Assembly (NCBI RefSeq): GCF_050624435.1
Contig: NC_134531.1
Span: 252,974,812 to 253,038,811 of the forward strand
DNA: 64,000 nt
Direction: 5' to 3'
From: Tenrec ecaudatus
Taxonomy: Eukaryota; Chordata; Mammalia; Afrosoricida; Tenrecidae
In this document: piece by piece, positions 23,205 to 34,800 of the stretch
How the letters are laid out: each line of letters opens with the position of its first letter
Numbering within the stretch: position 1 is the stretch's first letter
Translations under genes and position numbers: made by a program
The notes under the pieces: model-generated
What the model was told of the DNA's origin: nothing
The model's input: only the letters and a program-made list of their open reading frames with translations
Databases searched by the model: none

Positions 23205-23850
23205 GTGTTAGGTGGTTACAAAGTGACCTTTGGGTTAGCAGCCCACTGTGTAACAGATTACACCACAGAGAAAAGGAGGCGATGAAATCCATAGATCCAC
23301 GGAAACAATTAGCCCAGTGGACTATGGGCCTCACCAACATCCATATCCACAATCCTCAGAGCAGAAGAGCTGGATGCTGCCTGGCGATAGCTACAACTGC
23401 TCTGCACAGAGTCACATAAAATGCTTCGTATTAAAGAAAATGTGGTGCAAAATCACAGAAAAGTTCAGGCTCATTATTTCCATAGAGACTGGTGGGACTC
23501 CTAACTCTATGGCTAGTACTTTGTATACCCTTCAGCATGGAACGGAAATCACCCCTGTGGCTCAGTCTTCAACCAAACAATAGGCCGGTTTACAAGGGTG
23601 ACAGTAAGATTAGTGTGGCAAACTCATGAAAATAATTGAGCATTTAAGATCCAAAAGGCAGCACTTACCCAAGGACAAAATAGAGAGTGTTTTGAAGGCA
23701 GAATGGGAACAGGAAACAAAGGAAATGGGATGAGTGCTATTTCGCTGAGAGGATTACAGTGAATGAAATGAAACACAATGTGTGTGAATTGATTGACTTA
23801 AGAATGATGATTTGCTTTGTGAACTTTTACTCAATTCCTGATTAAAAAAA
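23205..23850 (+). mobile_element. Unclassified retroposon-like repeat with A-rich end
   Basis: This starts with a tRNA-SINE-like head ('gttaggtggttac', 'gggttagcagccca' at 23205-23255). A 550-base body follows, including 'cccagtggactatgggcctc', 'caccaacatccatatccac' and 'cagagcagaagagctggatg', which I recall as a high-copy afrotherian repeat without being able to name it. It ends near 23850 in 'cctgattaaaaaaa'. A 88-codon frame at 23317-23583 has no family signature and is probably chance. Confidence 0.4.
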
Positions 23851-24324
23851 ATTTTTTTTTTCAAGAAAGAAAACCCTGTAGTTAGTTGTTGGCGTTTAGG
23901 AGTGATTTTTGTTCCAGTCAGTTTGGGCACCACACCCTGGCCCCAAAGTCCACTTTCAGCATTCCCTGGGGACCTTGCTGCTACATTCCCTTGCTATTCC
24001 ACTGAGCTCCCCAAGTGCTTTGCCTTGGTGTGTTAGGATCAGATCAGGAGCAATTCCCACCCTGTGTCTCTGGTGCTGCCCTCTGTAGCGCCATGGGTCA
24101 GTGAAGGGCATCATGTCTCATTCTGGGGCCAGCCATGTTGTCCTCTCTGTGGACTGCCTGCTCTAATCAGGAACATCATCCTCATGGCCTGGTGGGCCAG
24201 GCTGTACTCCACTCTCTCCTCCTCCCCTTTCATCTGCTCCCGTGTGCTCTGATCAGACATCTCCCTCTCCAGAAGCTGCAGAATCAATATCGTCCTTTGA
24301 AACAAACTCTGCTGTGGGTAGGGG
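23851..24324 (-). mobile_element. Short L1 3'UTR insertion, ending early
   Basis: The - strand copy matches the 3'UTR part seen at 54640-55105 ('gggcaccacaccctggcccc', 'ccactttcagcattccctgg', 'catcatcctcatggcctgg'). It is truncated at both ends: the downstream 1.8 kb of 3'UTR is absent, and the insert ends instead in a T run on + (23851-23861), the A tail. Similar flanks, CCTGATTAAAAAA at 23837-23850 and CCTGATAAAAAA at 24325-24336, look like a target-site duplication. This suggests internal polyadenylation of the L1 RNA, or priming inside it. Confidence 0.75.
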
Positions 24325-24504
24325 CCTGATAAAAAATTTAATGAGAAATTCAGGATGGAACTAGCTTGATTAGAGTCTACTTAGAAATTTAATCTCATCT
24401 TCGTTTCCAATATTTAACCTGGGATTTACACAAATTCTGCAAAAGACCTCATTAAATTCATAAAAAAGGAAAGATGCTTTTTTTTTTAAAGAGAATTAGT
24501 GCTT

Positions 24505-24965
24505 GATCCATTAGGTGGAATCTTCAAATTCCTCATATGCTTTGAAACATGGACTGTCAAAAAAGAAGACCTCAGAAGAAGTGAAGCATTTGAATTATGA
24601 TTTTCCAGAGAAATATTGACAGCACCATTGACTCTCAGAAGGCCAAACAAACCTGTCTTACAGAAAGGAGGTCAGAATGGCCCTTGGAAGTCCTGATAAC
24701 AAGGCTTGCTAGTATGCATTTTGGACATGTTATCAATAGGCGAGAGTTCCTGGAAACAGATACTATGCTCCATAAAACAAAGGATCAGCAAAACAGAAAT
24801 TAAAAAATATAGGAATACCCTCAACCAGATGGATTAACGCATTGATTGTATCAATGGTCTCAAGCAGAGCAACCATTGTGAGGATGGCATAGCACCAAAT
24901 GTTATTCATGTCTAGAATATATTTTGGTTACTGTAATTTGGAACTGACTGGACACCAACAATAGC
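24505..24965 (+). mobile_element. RTE-type LINE, 3' part
   Basis: Broken-frame reading gives FETWTVKKEDLRRSEAFEL near 24545 (equivalent to ESWTxxKEDxRRIDAFEL of RTE), then HFGHVINRREF near 24720 and NHCEDGIA near 24865. The 3' end is 'ctggacaccaacaatagc' at 24948. 5' truncated by loss of the RT region. Confidence 0.75.
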
Positions 24966-25069
24966 ATATCTTGTCATTGACTTTTATGTCTCAGTTATCA
25001 CCAGTATGAGAGCGTTCTTTTAATATAGAGATGTCAGTCTTCCTGGAAGGATTGATACCTCTGAGCTAT

Positions 25070-25400
25070 GGGATACATGGAGAATACTAAATGTACCCTG
25101 GACTATATGTGCAATCAATTGCCTGTTTTGGAACCAGTACACTCAGAATGTCCCTAAGTAGCAAGATTGGCAAGAAGTTGTCTTACTTAGAGCAACAGGG
25201 ATCTGGCCATGGCCCCGTAATTGGTAAAGATCGGCAAGAAGATAAACACCTTGATGGAGAAGCATGGACAATGTGACTGCAGAAAAGGACTCCAATGCAG
25301 GAATGATCATGAAGACGGCACAATCAGCGTGTTATTCTGTTCTACACCGAGTGTCTCTGAGTGGGAACCAGCTCACCATCAGCCCAAATTAGCTACTTCA
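25070..25400 (+). mobile_element. RTE-type LINE, 3' end
   Basis: It begins in the 'ggagaatactaaatgtaccc' stretch (RTE 'RRILNVP' region) and runs through 'tcagaatgtccctaagtagc', 'gtcttacttaga', 'aaacaccttgatgg', 'gatcatgaagacggcac' and 'ttattctgttctacac' to the 'gtgggaaccagctcaccatc' tail near 25390. It is a second, separate RTE copy, 100 bases after the previous one. Confidence 0.65.
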
Positions 25401-26737
25401 TTCCTGAAATATTTCAGAGTTAAAATCTTAGATTTGTGTATGCTCTTCAGCAAAGTAAAAGTTATTGTATGACTCCTCTGTTCATGGTCTTTTTAACTCC
25501 CACCCAGTCACTGGATGGAGCATGCAGATTAGATGTAAAATACTCTAGCTTGGAGATCAATTTGTTTTGCCATTCTGTTGTGTGTAGGAGTGAGCCACTT
25601 CATATGTAGGAACAGCAATTTAAAGAACATCCACTTTCAGGGCATATGAAGATCTATGTATGTAATGGGCACATCAGAGGCCCCAGCACTGAGACCCTGA
25701 AACAGAGCAAAGGGGCAGCACTGAGACAAAAGGGCAGATTCTGGGTCCATAAACCAAATGCAGGTGATACTGTCAGAAAGGAGGCTGGTGTTCAGTGTGG
25801 CATGCAATATGAGCATTTATTGGTATTAAAGGAGTTCTGAGACATTTTCTTGAGCAAGGCAGAAGCACAGAGACCGCATGACTGAGAGATCAAGAACTGA
25901 CTGAGAGGAAGTGACACAGACAAACGTTTCTGTCCCTAACCTATGGCAGCCTATTAACTGTCCTAACAACCCTCCATCACTGTGCATGTTGCCTGTGAGT
26001 TCAGTGTGGTCATTGTAACGGATTGCCAAACCCAAATGAGAAGCAGAGTGCCCTGTGAGGGACACATGGTGTCAGAATGGACTAGAGTAGGATGGACGTT
26101 GAAAGCATATGTGACTTTATGATAATCGACCTTGGACTGGTGTAGAAAATAGATTCTCCTTCCTCTGTGTAGCCGGAAGCAGCCCTTCACGGACCACGTC
26201 CCATACTGATTATATGCTATCAGATTCTGTTTACTACTTTACTTTCAACTTCTTGGCTGCTTTACTTGTTTTTTAGATGTCCCTTATTTTAGTCTATCTC
26301 TTCTTCAATAGGTGACTCATGAATTTAATGCTACTTATGTTATTATATTATAATTTTCTCAAATTTATTTTCTGTTAGGACAGTATAAAATATTATATAT
26401 ATTCAGCTAAGTTATTGTATTAGAAGTTTTTTTTACCTTTTTTTTATCTGAAAATGCTTGCTTAAAAATAATGAGTTTTTTTTTAGCAATAATGAGTTTA
26501 GGTTGAAATATTTTAGGAGAGGCCTTAAAAAATTCATTGGAACAATCAATTATCTTTTCATTCCATTTGTCCATGAACTTTTGAAGTTTCTCCATATAAC
26601 AGTTTTCTTTTACACATGGCTATTTCTTATGAGAAAATGTTTAATCAACAAGAAGGCTAATTCTTCTATCAGTTTATTTATTTATTTATTTAAAATTTTA
26701 AAAGAACAAGAATTTATTAAGTAGTCAAAGGCAGATT
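25401..26737. other. No recognised gene
   Basis: 25400-26200 has mixed composition and 26220-26730 is very A+T-rich with ATTT repeats near 26675. I recognise no gene or family. Confidence 0.4.
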
Positions 26738-26749
26738 AAAATAAGCACA

Positions 26750-27711
26750 TGGTGCCCCAACAGACTGGACTAGAAAACGCTCCTAAGGGCCAGCAAATGA
26801 TCCCTGAACTAACTAAAAGCTTTTCTCGTGTGAACTGTTTTGTTCTGTTCTTTCTCAGTGGTTTGTTTTTGTTGTTTTGTTGTCTGGTTGTATACTGTTG
26901 CTTTGTTTTCCTCTGTCTTGTTTTCGTGCATGTTAGTGCCTCCACAGGTCTGTCTGAATAGGACAGGCTGGATGAACTAGCTGGAGGAAAAACAATGGGA
27001 CTGACAGTTCCGGGGGGGACTTGGGGTGGGTGGGTAGGGGGGGTAAGGAAGTGGTGTTAACAAACACAGGGACAAGGGAAAAACATGGGACACCAAATGG
27101 TAGAGATGGAGGAGTGGCAGGCCTGGTGGGAAATGATCAAGGGTAAGGTTGCTTAGAGAAGAGGTATACTCTAGCCCAGGTGGCGACGAAGCATGGTAGT
27201 AGGGCAGGAGGAAAGTCAAGGGAGATGGAGGAAAGAGCTAGGAATCAAAGGGCATTTATGGAGGTCTAGACAAAGACATGTACATGCAAATATATATAGG
27301 AGGATGGGGAAATAGATCTACGTGTCTATAGTTATAGGTTAAGTATTAAGGTGGCGGAAGGACCTTGGGACTCTACTCAAACACTCCCTCAATGCATGAA
27401 TACTTTCTTTTATTAAATTGGAACTCTATGATGCTCACTCTCCCGACACAACTGCTGGAGCCAAAGTGGGTGAACAAGTAAATGTGGTGAAGAAAGCTGA
27501 TGGTGCCCGGCTATCAAGATATAGTGACTGGGGTCTTAAAGGCTTGAAGGTGAACAAGCAGCCACCTAGCTCAGAAGCAAAAAAGCCCACATGGAAGAAG
27601 CACACTGGCCAGTGCGATCACGAGGTGCCAAGGGACCAGGTATAAGGCATCATGCAAAAAGAAAAAGATATATGTGTGTGTGTGTATGTATGTGTATATG
27701 TATATATGTGC

Positions 27712-27768
<57 letters not shown>

Positions 27769-28417
27769 ATATTGAATGAAGAGGGAAGTGCAGAGTGGAG
27801 ACCCAAGGCCCAAGTGTCGGCCACTGGAGATCCCCTCATAGAGGGGTTTAGGAGAGGAGATGGGTTAATTAGGGTGCGAGGTAGTACAGATGAAGAACAC
27901 AGCTTTCCCCCAGATCCTGGATGCTCCCTCCCCCCAACTACCATGATCAGAATTCTACCTTGCAGGGCTGGATAGGGCAGAGGCTGTACACTGGTACATA
28001 TGAGGGATGGAGGTACAGGGAATCCAGGGTGGATGATACCTTCAGGACCAAGGGTGTGAGGGGCGATGCTGGGAGAGTGGAGGGTGAGTGGGTTGGAAAG
28101 CGGGAACTGATTACAAGGATCCACATGTGACCTCTTCCCTGGGAGAGGGACAGCAGAGAAGGGGGGGAAGGGAGACTCCGGATGGATAGGGCAAGATAGG
28201 ACAAAATAATGATGTATAAATTACCAAGGGCACATGAGGGAGGGGGGAAAGGGGAGGGAGGGGGAAAAAAAGAGGACCTGATGCAAAGGGCTTAAGTGGA
28301 GAGCAAATGCTTTGAGAATGATTGGGGCAGAAAATGTATGGATGTGCTTTATACAATTGATGTATGTATATGTATGGATTGTGATAAGAGCTGTATGAGT
28401 CCCTAATAAATTGTTAA
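26750..28417 (+). mobile_element. Young L1, 5'-truncated in its 3'UTR, with target duplications
   Basis: It is 1.67 kb of L1 3'UTR in sense orientation, ending in 'gagtccctaataaattgtt' and A-rich sequence. A perfect 12-base flank, AAAATAAGCACA, occurs at 26738-26749 and 28418-28429, so both junctions are exact. The order of landmarks is that of 52850-54700 reversed, with good similarity, so the subfamily was recently active. The copy contains a G-run block (27012-27043), a TG/TA microsatellite (27671-27768) and no ORF2 at all. The many apparent reading frames here, on both strands, are by-products of the low-complexity UTR. Confidence 0.92.
27671..27768. repeat. (TG)n/(TA)n microsatellite inside L1 3'UTR
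   Basis: A compound repeat: TG-rich, then a pure TA run to about 27766. The same place in the L1 3'UTR carries a TA run at 59192-59245 and a short TATACA tract at 53499-53524, so the seed of this microsatellite belongs to the L1 subfamily. Confidence 0.9.
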
Positions 28418-28429
28418 AAAATAAGCACA

Positions 28430-28671
28430 ATGAGATATGAAAAAGAACTAGCTAGAGTTTTGTTCATGAAGAATATGGCATTAAAATTTAAAAAATGGAT
28501 CACAGTATATGTGATAAGGTATAGTCTAGAGACACAGACACTATGAATTAAGCGTATATTTTAAGGATTTTATGTATCCAATATACATATGTTTATTAAA
28601 TGCCAAAATCTTCTCTAAATGCTTCATAACTCTTGACTCAGTTATCCAATAAGTCTATGGAATTTTGCTTT
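28430..28671. other. No recognised feature
   Basis: A+T-rich spacer after the L1 insertion. Confidence 0.4.
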
Positions 28672-28840
28672 TTTTGTTAGATGCCACTGAGTCAGTTCCC
28701 AGGTTTAGTGGCCCCGTCCAACAGTAGGAAACACTGCCTGGGCTTGTGCAGCAGACACAACCATCGCTCTCATTCCGATTGTTGCAACCACCAATTCATC
28801 CTTTATCAATGACCCTCAACTTTGCTTTTGACAAAAATGA
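28672..28840 (-). mobile_element. RTE-type LINE, extreme 3' end
   Basis: On +: 'ttgttagatgccactgagtcag', 'ttcccaggtttagtggcccc', 'caacagtaggaaacactgcc', 'ccgattgttgcaaccacc', 'caatgaccctcaactttgc'. This is the reverse complement of the RTE 3' end, the part whose last bases resemble AfroSINE tails. Heavily 5' truncated. Confidence 0.7.
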
Positions 28841-29561
28841 GAGGAATTATTATTCTTGTCATTTTACAAACAAGGAAGATAATACATAGTGGTTAACTAA
28901 ATTGTTGAAAATCACAAAGCAAGTAATTAAAAGATTCACCCCAACCACTAGCTATACTTACAAAGAGAAGGGAAGCATGAAAGAACAATTAAGAGAGCTA
29001 GAGAAAAGTTTATTGGAATAATGGACTGATATAGTTTTTAACTAATAGTTAACTTTGAGAGGGAAGAACGTTATTGAGGATGGGTTTAAATAACAGCTAC
29101 AGCTTTTCATTTATTTGACAAACCAAGCGACCTCTGAAGAAAATGTAAAAAACTGGCAACATCTCTTAAATCTGCATTATGAATAGTCGAGTCTCTGGTA
29201 TATTTTGAAAAAATAAATACCTGTGAGCTATTAGTCTATTATAGACTTTGCCTATATATTTTTAATTTACCTTTAATAGGCTTTTTTTCCCCTGTGAATT
29301 AACAATTGTAGATAGTTCTGTGTTGGTAGAGGAGAGAGTTCTGGAGATTACTGTAGTCATTTTAATTTGAGAGCATCATCTCCTCATGGTATATGATCTG
29401 CCATTTCTTACATCGATGCTTTATTTTTGAGAGAAGAGCTTAGTTGTGTCCTCAAGCCTTGAGATGTGCTTGTTTCTATAGCTCCCTGTCTAGGTTGAAT
29501 TCCCCAGGAAACAATTGGTGATGGACTATTACAAGCAGCAACTTGGTTAAGCAATTTATCT
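28841..29561. other. No recognised feature
   Basis: A+T-rich DNA with no supported gene or repeat. Confidence 0.4.
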
Positions 29562-29577
29562 ATCTATCTACCTACTG

Positions 29578-29638
<61 letters not shown>

Positions 29639-29660
29639 ATTATCTATCTATCTATCTATA
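29562..29660. repeat. (TCTA)n microsatellite
   Basis: About 20 units of TCTA with two small interruptions (near 29574 and 29638), followed by a TATA-rich tail to about 29680. The surrounding sequence is not recognisably part of an LTR or L1. Confidence 0.95.
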
Positions 29661-29680
29661 TATATATACATATATATAAA

Positions 29681-30967
29681 ACCTATCTGTTTAAGTCGCT
29701 AGCTACAATCTATTTCTATTACCACCTCCATCTGCATCTCTATAGCTATCTTAGCTGAGGGACAGATTCAAATCTTAAGCTCACTGCCAATGAATTGATC
29801 AGTTTTGCCATTTGTCTACTAAGGTAGAGTTTAGGAAATATATTCTTTCTAAGGATCTATCTTCACAACCACTAAGGCACATACACCTAGAATAAGAAAT
29901 AAAAATAGTACAGGAAAGTTATTTCCAAAATCCAAAATATAAAAGAAGCAGCAACTAAATTGTGAAGTAGATAACAAGACTAGGAATATATTCAGAGATG
30001 GGGATCAATGAAGTTTTCCCAAAAATATATTTTGAAAAATATTTAAAGAATTGTACAATTTATGGCCACGTATTATTTTACCAAGATTATGTTGTTGACA
30101 TTTTACCACATTTACCTGGTTATCTGTACATGTTTGTATACATAATTTGCAATTACTGCCCCAAAGCACTCAATTGTCTTACTCTGTCTGCCTCACACTC
30201 TGGCTCTTGGTTCTCTATTGCCATTCATCTGCCATTCTTCTGAAGTCATAGTTATCTCCTCAATTGAGTAGATTTAGACCACTAGAATCTCAGGGATTAG
30301 CAGACATACTCCACTGTTGGCTTTTTTTTTTCTCTTAGTGGTTATAAAAATCCACTGTTCCCCCTTCTGAAATGCCTCATTAAACTCAGTGAAATGGTAA
30401 TCTGAACCAATCTGCTTGGTAGATTTCCATACAGTTTAGTTAGATGATTTTAAGCAAACATTTAGTGGGAATTAAAAAGACGACAGCTAGAAGAGCTATA
30501 TCATGACTTCTCTAGACTATATCTAGACTAGCTATATCTAGACTTCTCTATCAGTTTAATCCAAAGTTATAAATTTATTGCTCTTTAAAGAGAACTACCA
30601 ATCATATTTTCATTCTAGAAACAGAACTCCGTTGTAGATTTTAAAATACATTTTCTTTATCAAGTTAAGGGAGTTCCCTTCACTTCCTGCTTTGTTGAAT
30701 AGCTTATATCACTAATGAGTTCTGGAATTTGTCAAATTATTTCTCTTCATCAGATGATTTGATCATATGGCTTTTCTTAATTGGTTGCAGTGAGGAGTAA
30801 ATTGATTTATGAAATAATATTAAACTCTATTTACTTTTCTGCAATAAATACCATTCACTCATGGTGAACATGGAAATCCTAATGTAGGATCATCAGAGAG
30901 AGAATGATTTCTCACTTCCAAGACTGTGAAATAATAAATAGATGTTCATTTGTTTTTTATGATGTTC
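29681..30967. other. No recognised gene
   Basis: Intergenic, A+T-rich. A small near-tandem, partly palindromic repeat of 'tatatctagac' and 'ttctct' lies at about 30500-30555. Confidence 0.4.
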
Positions 30968-31190
30968 ATATTAGCTTTTTATTTTTGAATCCATTTAATT
31001 GGGAGCTAGTGCAGCTTTCATATCATTCCATAGTTCTATCACATCAAGCAGTTTTATACAATTGCTATCATAATCAGTTGCAAAATATTATCTTCCTTCT
31101 TGAATTCCTTGACATAATCTCCTTTTTATCTCCACCTCCCTAATTGTAACCCCCAGGAACCGTCTTTCTGTCTTAAGAGGTTCATCAAAT
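30968..31190 (-). mobile_element. L1 3' end, diverged subfamily
   Basis: On +: 'tttttatttttgaatccatttaattgggagc', then 'cagctttcatatcattcc', 'tatcacatcaagcag', 'acaattgctatcataatcag'. This parallels the L1 3' ends read at 48660 and 52850 ('attttattggggctcatac..') but differs more, so it is an older or sister subfamily. 5' truncated. Confidence 0.55.
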
Positions 31191-31499
31191 CCTGAGTTTC
31201 ATATAACACAAACCAGAAAAACGTATAACAACAATTCAAGAAAGGTTCCCACATTGACAAAATACATCTGAGATAACCCCAATAAATACATTTTTAAATA
31301 GCAAAAGCAACAACAAAAGCCCCAGAAAATGTTGAAAGCTAGATCAGGCCCAACAAGCATGAAGGGGGAACCAACTGACAAGATTTTAACTATTTCAGTC
31401 TGGTTTGTCATTTTTATCTCCTATAGTTTCGATCTCTCCAATGCTCGCTGTATGCAACTAGTTTCTTCCCATCACTATATCATGCATAGAAATTGATGT

Positions 31500-31834
31500 T
31501 TTTTTTAAAACCACCCAGTGGCTGTTATTTTATTACAATCACCACAGGAAACTAATGCAGATAGCAATAAGGATCTTCCTATGTGTTTGCTGTAGTATAG
31601 TTGATAGGCATCGACCTAGTATCTACGATTAAATCTGTTCTAGTTTAATAGGTTTTCATATTTTTCCTAACTGATAAAATTATTCTAAAGCTCACTAGGA
31701 ATAACGTTTTGGTTTTCAGGGGATACTAATTTGACCACTGTATTTGAGTGGTAATTTTGCTGCATATATAATTCATGGTTAGCATTTTGTTTCTCCAGGG
31801 TTTTATACATGTCATTCCATTGCCTTCTTTTCTG
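31500..31834 (-). mobile_element. Old L1 5' region, first piece
   Basis: From about 31690, '..taattttgctgcatatataattcatgg..', 'gttttatacatgtcattccattgcc' resembles the antisense of the old mammalian L1 5' region. The matching continuation appears at 35926 beyond the younger L1. Confidence 0.45.
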
Positions 31835-34800
31835 CAGGTGACTTTAATACACTGCTATCAGGGGGAAAGAAAGCTCACTGGGAAAGAAGCTCAGCAAGGA
31901 GGCTACAGAGCTAAACACTACAATTAGACAACTGAATCTGATAGACATTTATAGAGCTTTCCATCCAAATGCAAAAAGAAAAAATCACATGATTTTCAAA
32001 TTCACACCACTCATTTTTGAAATGAGACTACGTGCTAGGGCACAGTCCCCCCTGAGTAAATTCAAGCACCTGGAGTTACTCAGACATCCTTCTCGGCTAA
32101 CCATGCAGTAAAGCTGGAGCTCAGGAACGGAATGACCAGAAAAACAAGGGTAAACAATTGGTGGATGAATAACGATCTTCTGCGACATGAATGGGCACTG
32201 GCCCAGATTAGAGAAGAGTGTAGGACATGTCTAGAAACCAATGAGTAGGAGAATACGACTTACCAAAACCTATGGGACACAGCAAAAGCAGTTATCAGAG
32301 GTGGTTTGATAGCAATAAGTGCATATATGAAGAAGGAAGAGAGACTTATGACTGATACACTATCACAAAACCTTCTGAAACTAGAACAGAGACAATAGAA
32401 CAACCCACCCAATAACAAAAGAAAAGAAATAATAAAAATCATGGCAGAGTTCAATGAATGGGAAGATAAGATACTATTGAAAAAGTAATGCAGCAAAAAA
32501 GCTAGTTCTTTGAGAGGATCAACAGAATCAACAGATTACTGTGAAGCTTAACCAAGGAAAGGAAGGAGCAAACATCAATAGCCAGTGTGTTAGTCAGGGT
32601 AGACTAGTGAAACACATTCCTAGACATGCATATTTGTATAAGAAAGAGTTATATATACAGGAGCAATTGACTATATTGAAAATATCACAGCCCAGTCCAT
32701 ATCAAGCCCATAAGTCTGGTATTGGCCCATATGCCCGATACCAATCTATAAAGTCTTCTTCAAACTCATGAAACACATGCAATGATGCTGAATATAGGAA
32801 GATCACAGGTCAGTGGGTGGATAGTCTTGTGGATCCAGTGATGGTGGAGGCATCCAAGCACTGGTGTTGGTCTCCAGATGGCTCCTTCAGTTCCAGGCTC
32901 TCACAGACATAAGCATAGCCCATGTGTCTTGTCAGTAGAGGGTCTTTCTGGTAGTGAGAATGTGTTCTGCTTCCAGTGAGCTGTTTCTCTTGTTAGCGCC
33001 TCCAAATGAGGTCATTAAGGTACGACCTGATTGACAGGATGTAACTACCACAGCCAGGATGAGGGATGAAGCAGGTGAAATGACAATGGACACCAACAAG
33101 ATTAAAAAGATAATTACAAAGTACTATGAAAGTCTGTACTCCAATGAATTCAACCACGTGGAAGACATGGACAAAAACCCAGAAAAACATTATCACCCTA
33201 GTTTATCCCAGATAGAGTCCAAGAACCTCAACAGATCCATAGCAAAAGAAGAAATAGATATGGCTATCAAGAAACTACTAACAGAAAAATTCCCAGAACA
33301 GACAGCTTCATAGGATAGTTCTACCAAGAATTCAGGGAAGAGCTGACACTGATGCTCCACATATTATTTGAGAGAATAGAAAATGATGACAAACTCTCAA
33401 ACTTGTTCATTGATGCCAGTCCAACTTTCATACCCAAACAGGGTAAGGATCCCATAGGAATAGAGAACTTCAGACTGATATTTCTAATGAACGGAGACTC
33501 AAAAATGCTAACAAAATAGTGACCAATGGGATACAAACCTATATAAACATATCATCCACCTTGATCAAGTAGGATTCATTCCAGGGATGCAGGGATGGTT
33601 TATCATCTGAAAATCAATCAATATTATATGCCACATTGATAAGAAACTGTAGTAGAATCTCATGATAATTTCAATAGATGCAGAAAACGTATTTGACAAC
33701 ATGCAACAACCACCCTCTTTAAGACACTAAAGAAGATAGGAAAGGAAGGGAAATGCCTCCAGTCAGTATAAACTACCTAGAAAAAGCCAACAGCCAACAT
33801 CATAGACAAGGGAGAAAAGATGAAAACATCCCACTGAAAAATAAGGGACGAGACAAAGATTGCCTTTGTCCCCACTTCTATTCAACATCCTACTGGAGTT
33901 CCTAGCTATTAACTTAAGACAGTGGAAAGACTTTAAAAGTATCCAACTGGGAGAGGAGGAGGTGAAACTAACACTATTTTCAGACGACATGATTCTATAC
34001 CTTGAAAGCCCCCAAACTCCACAAGGGGAATCCTGACAGAAGAATATGGAAGCGTGGTAGAATGCAAGATCAAAAAACAGAAGTCTATTGTTTTTCTGTA
34101 TATATTGGAAAAGATCATGACAGAGGAGATAAAGAAGGCAGTATCCTTCACAATCGCCAAGAAGAAATTGAAATATCTAGGGATATATTTAACAAAAAGA
34201 CTTACACAATGAAAACTACAGGACCATATTATAGGAAACTAAAAGCAACTTTCACAAATGGAAGACTATCTCATGTTCATAGATTAGAATACTCAATAGA
34301 GTAAAAATGACAATCTTACGCAAGACACTTTATATGTTTAACCTATTCTGATTCAAATACCAACAACCTTCCCCAAAGAATTTGAAAAACTGACCACCAA
34401 TTTCATTTGGAGGGGGAAGGCGCTCACAAGTAAAAGAGAACTCTTCAAGAAGACAGTCTGAGGGCTCGCTTTACCGTACTTTAATACCTACTACTCAGCC
34501 ACAGTGGTCAAAAACCACGTGGTACTGGTATAGTGACAGATAATCAGACCAATGGAAAAGAAGAGAAGACCCCGAGAGAAAAGCATCAACATAGAGACAA
34601 CCGTTCTTCAACAAGGGCCCCCAAAGCATCAAGTGGGAGATGGACAACCTCTTTAATGAGTGGTGCTGTAAACAATGGATAGCCACCTGTAGAAAAATGG
34701 AACGAGATGTTTATTTCACCCCACGTACAAGAGCAAACTCAAGGTGGATCATTGACCTAGAAGTAAAACCCTAAACTATCAGGACCATCAACGAAGGAAT

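Noticed and set aside
27618-28124. 168-codon frame with a long isoleucine/tyrosine run
   Set aside because: The run is the translated TA microsatellite; the rest is antisense L1 3'UTR.
30490-30556. Palindrome-like 'tatatctagac' repeats as a protein-binding or recombination site
   Set aside because: Short, imperfect and A+T-rich; compatible with local slippage.
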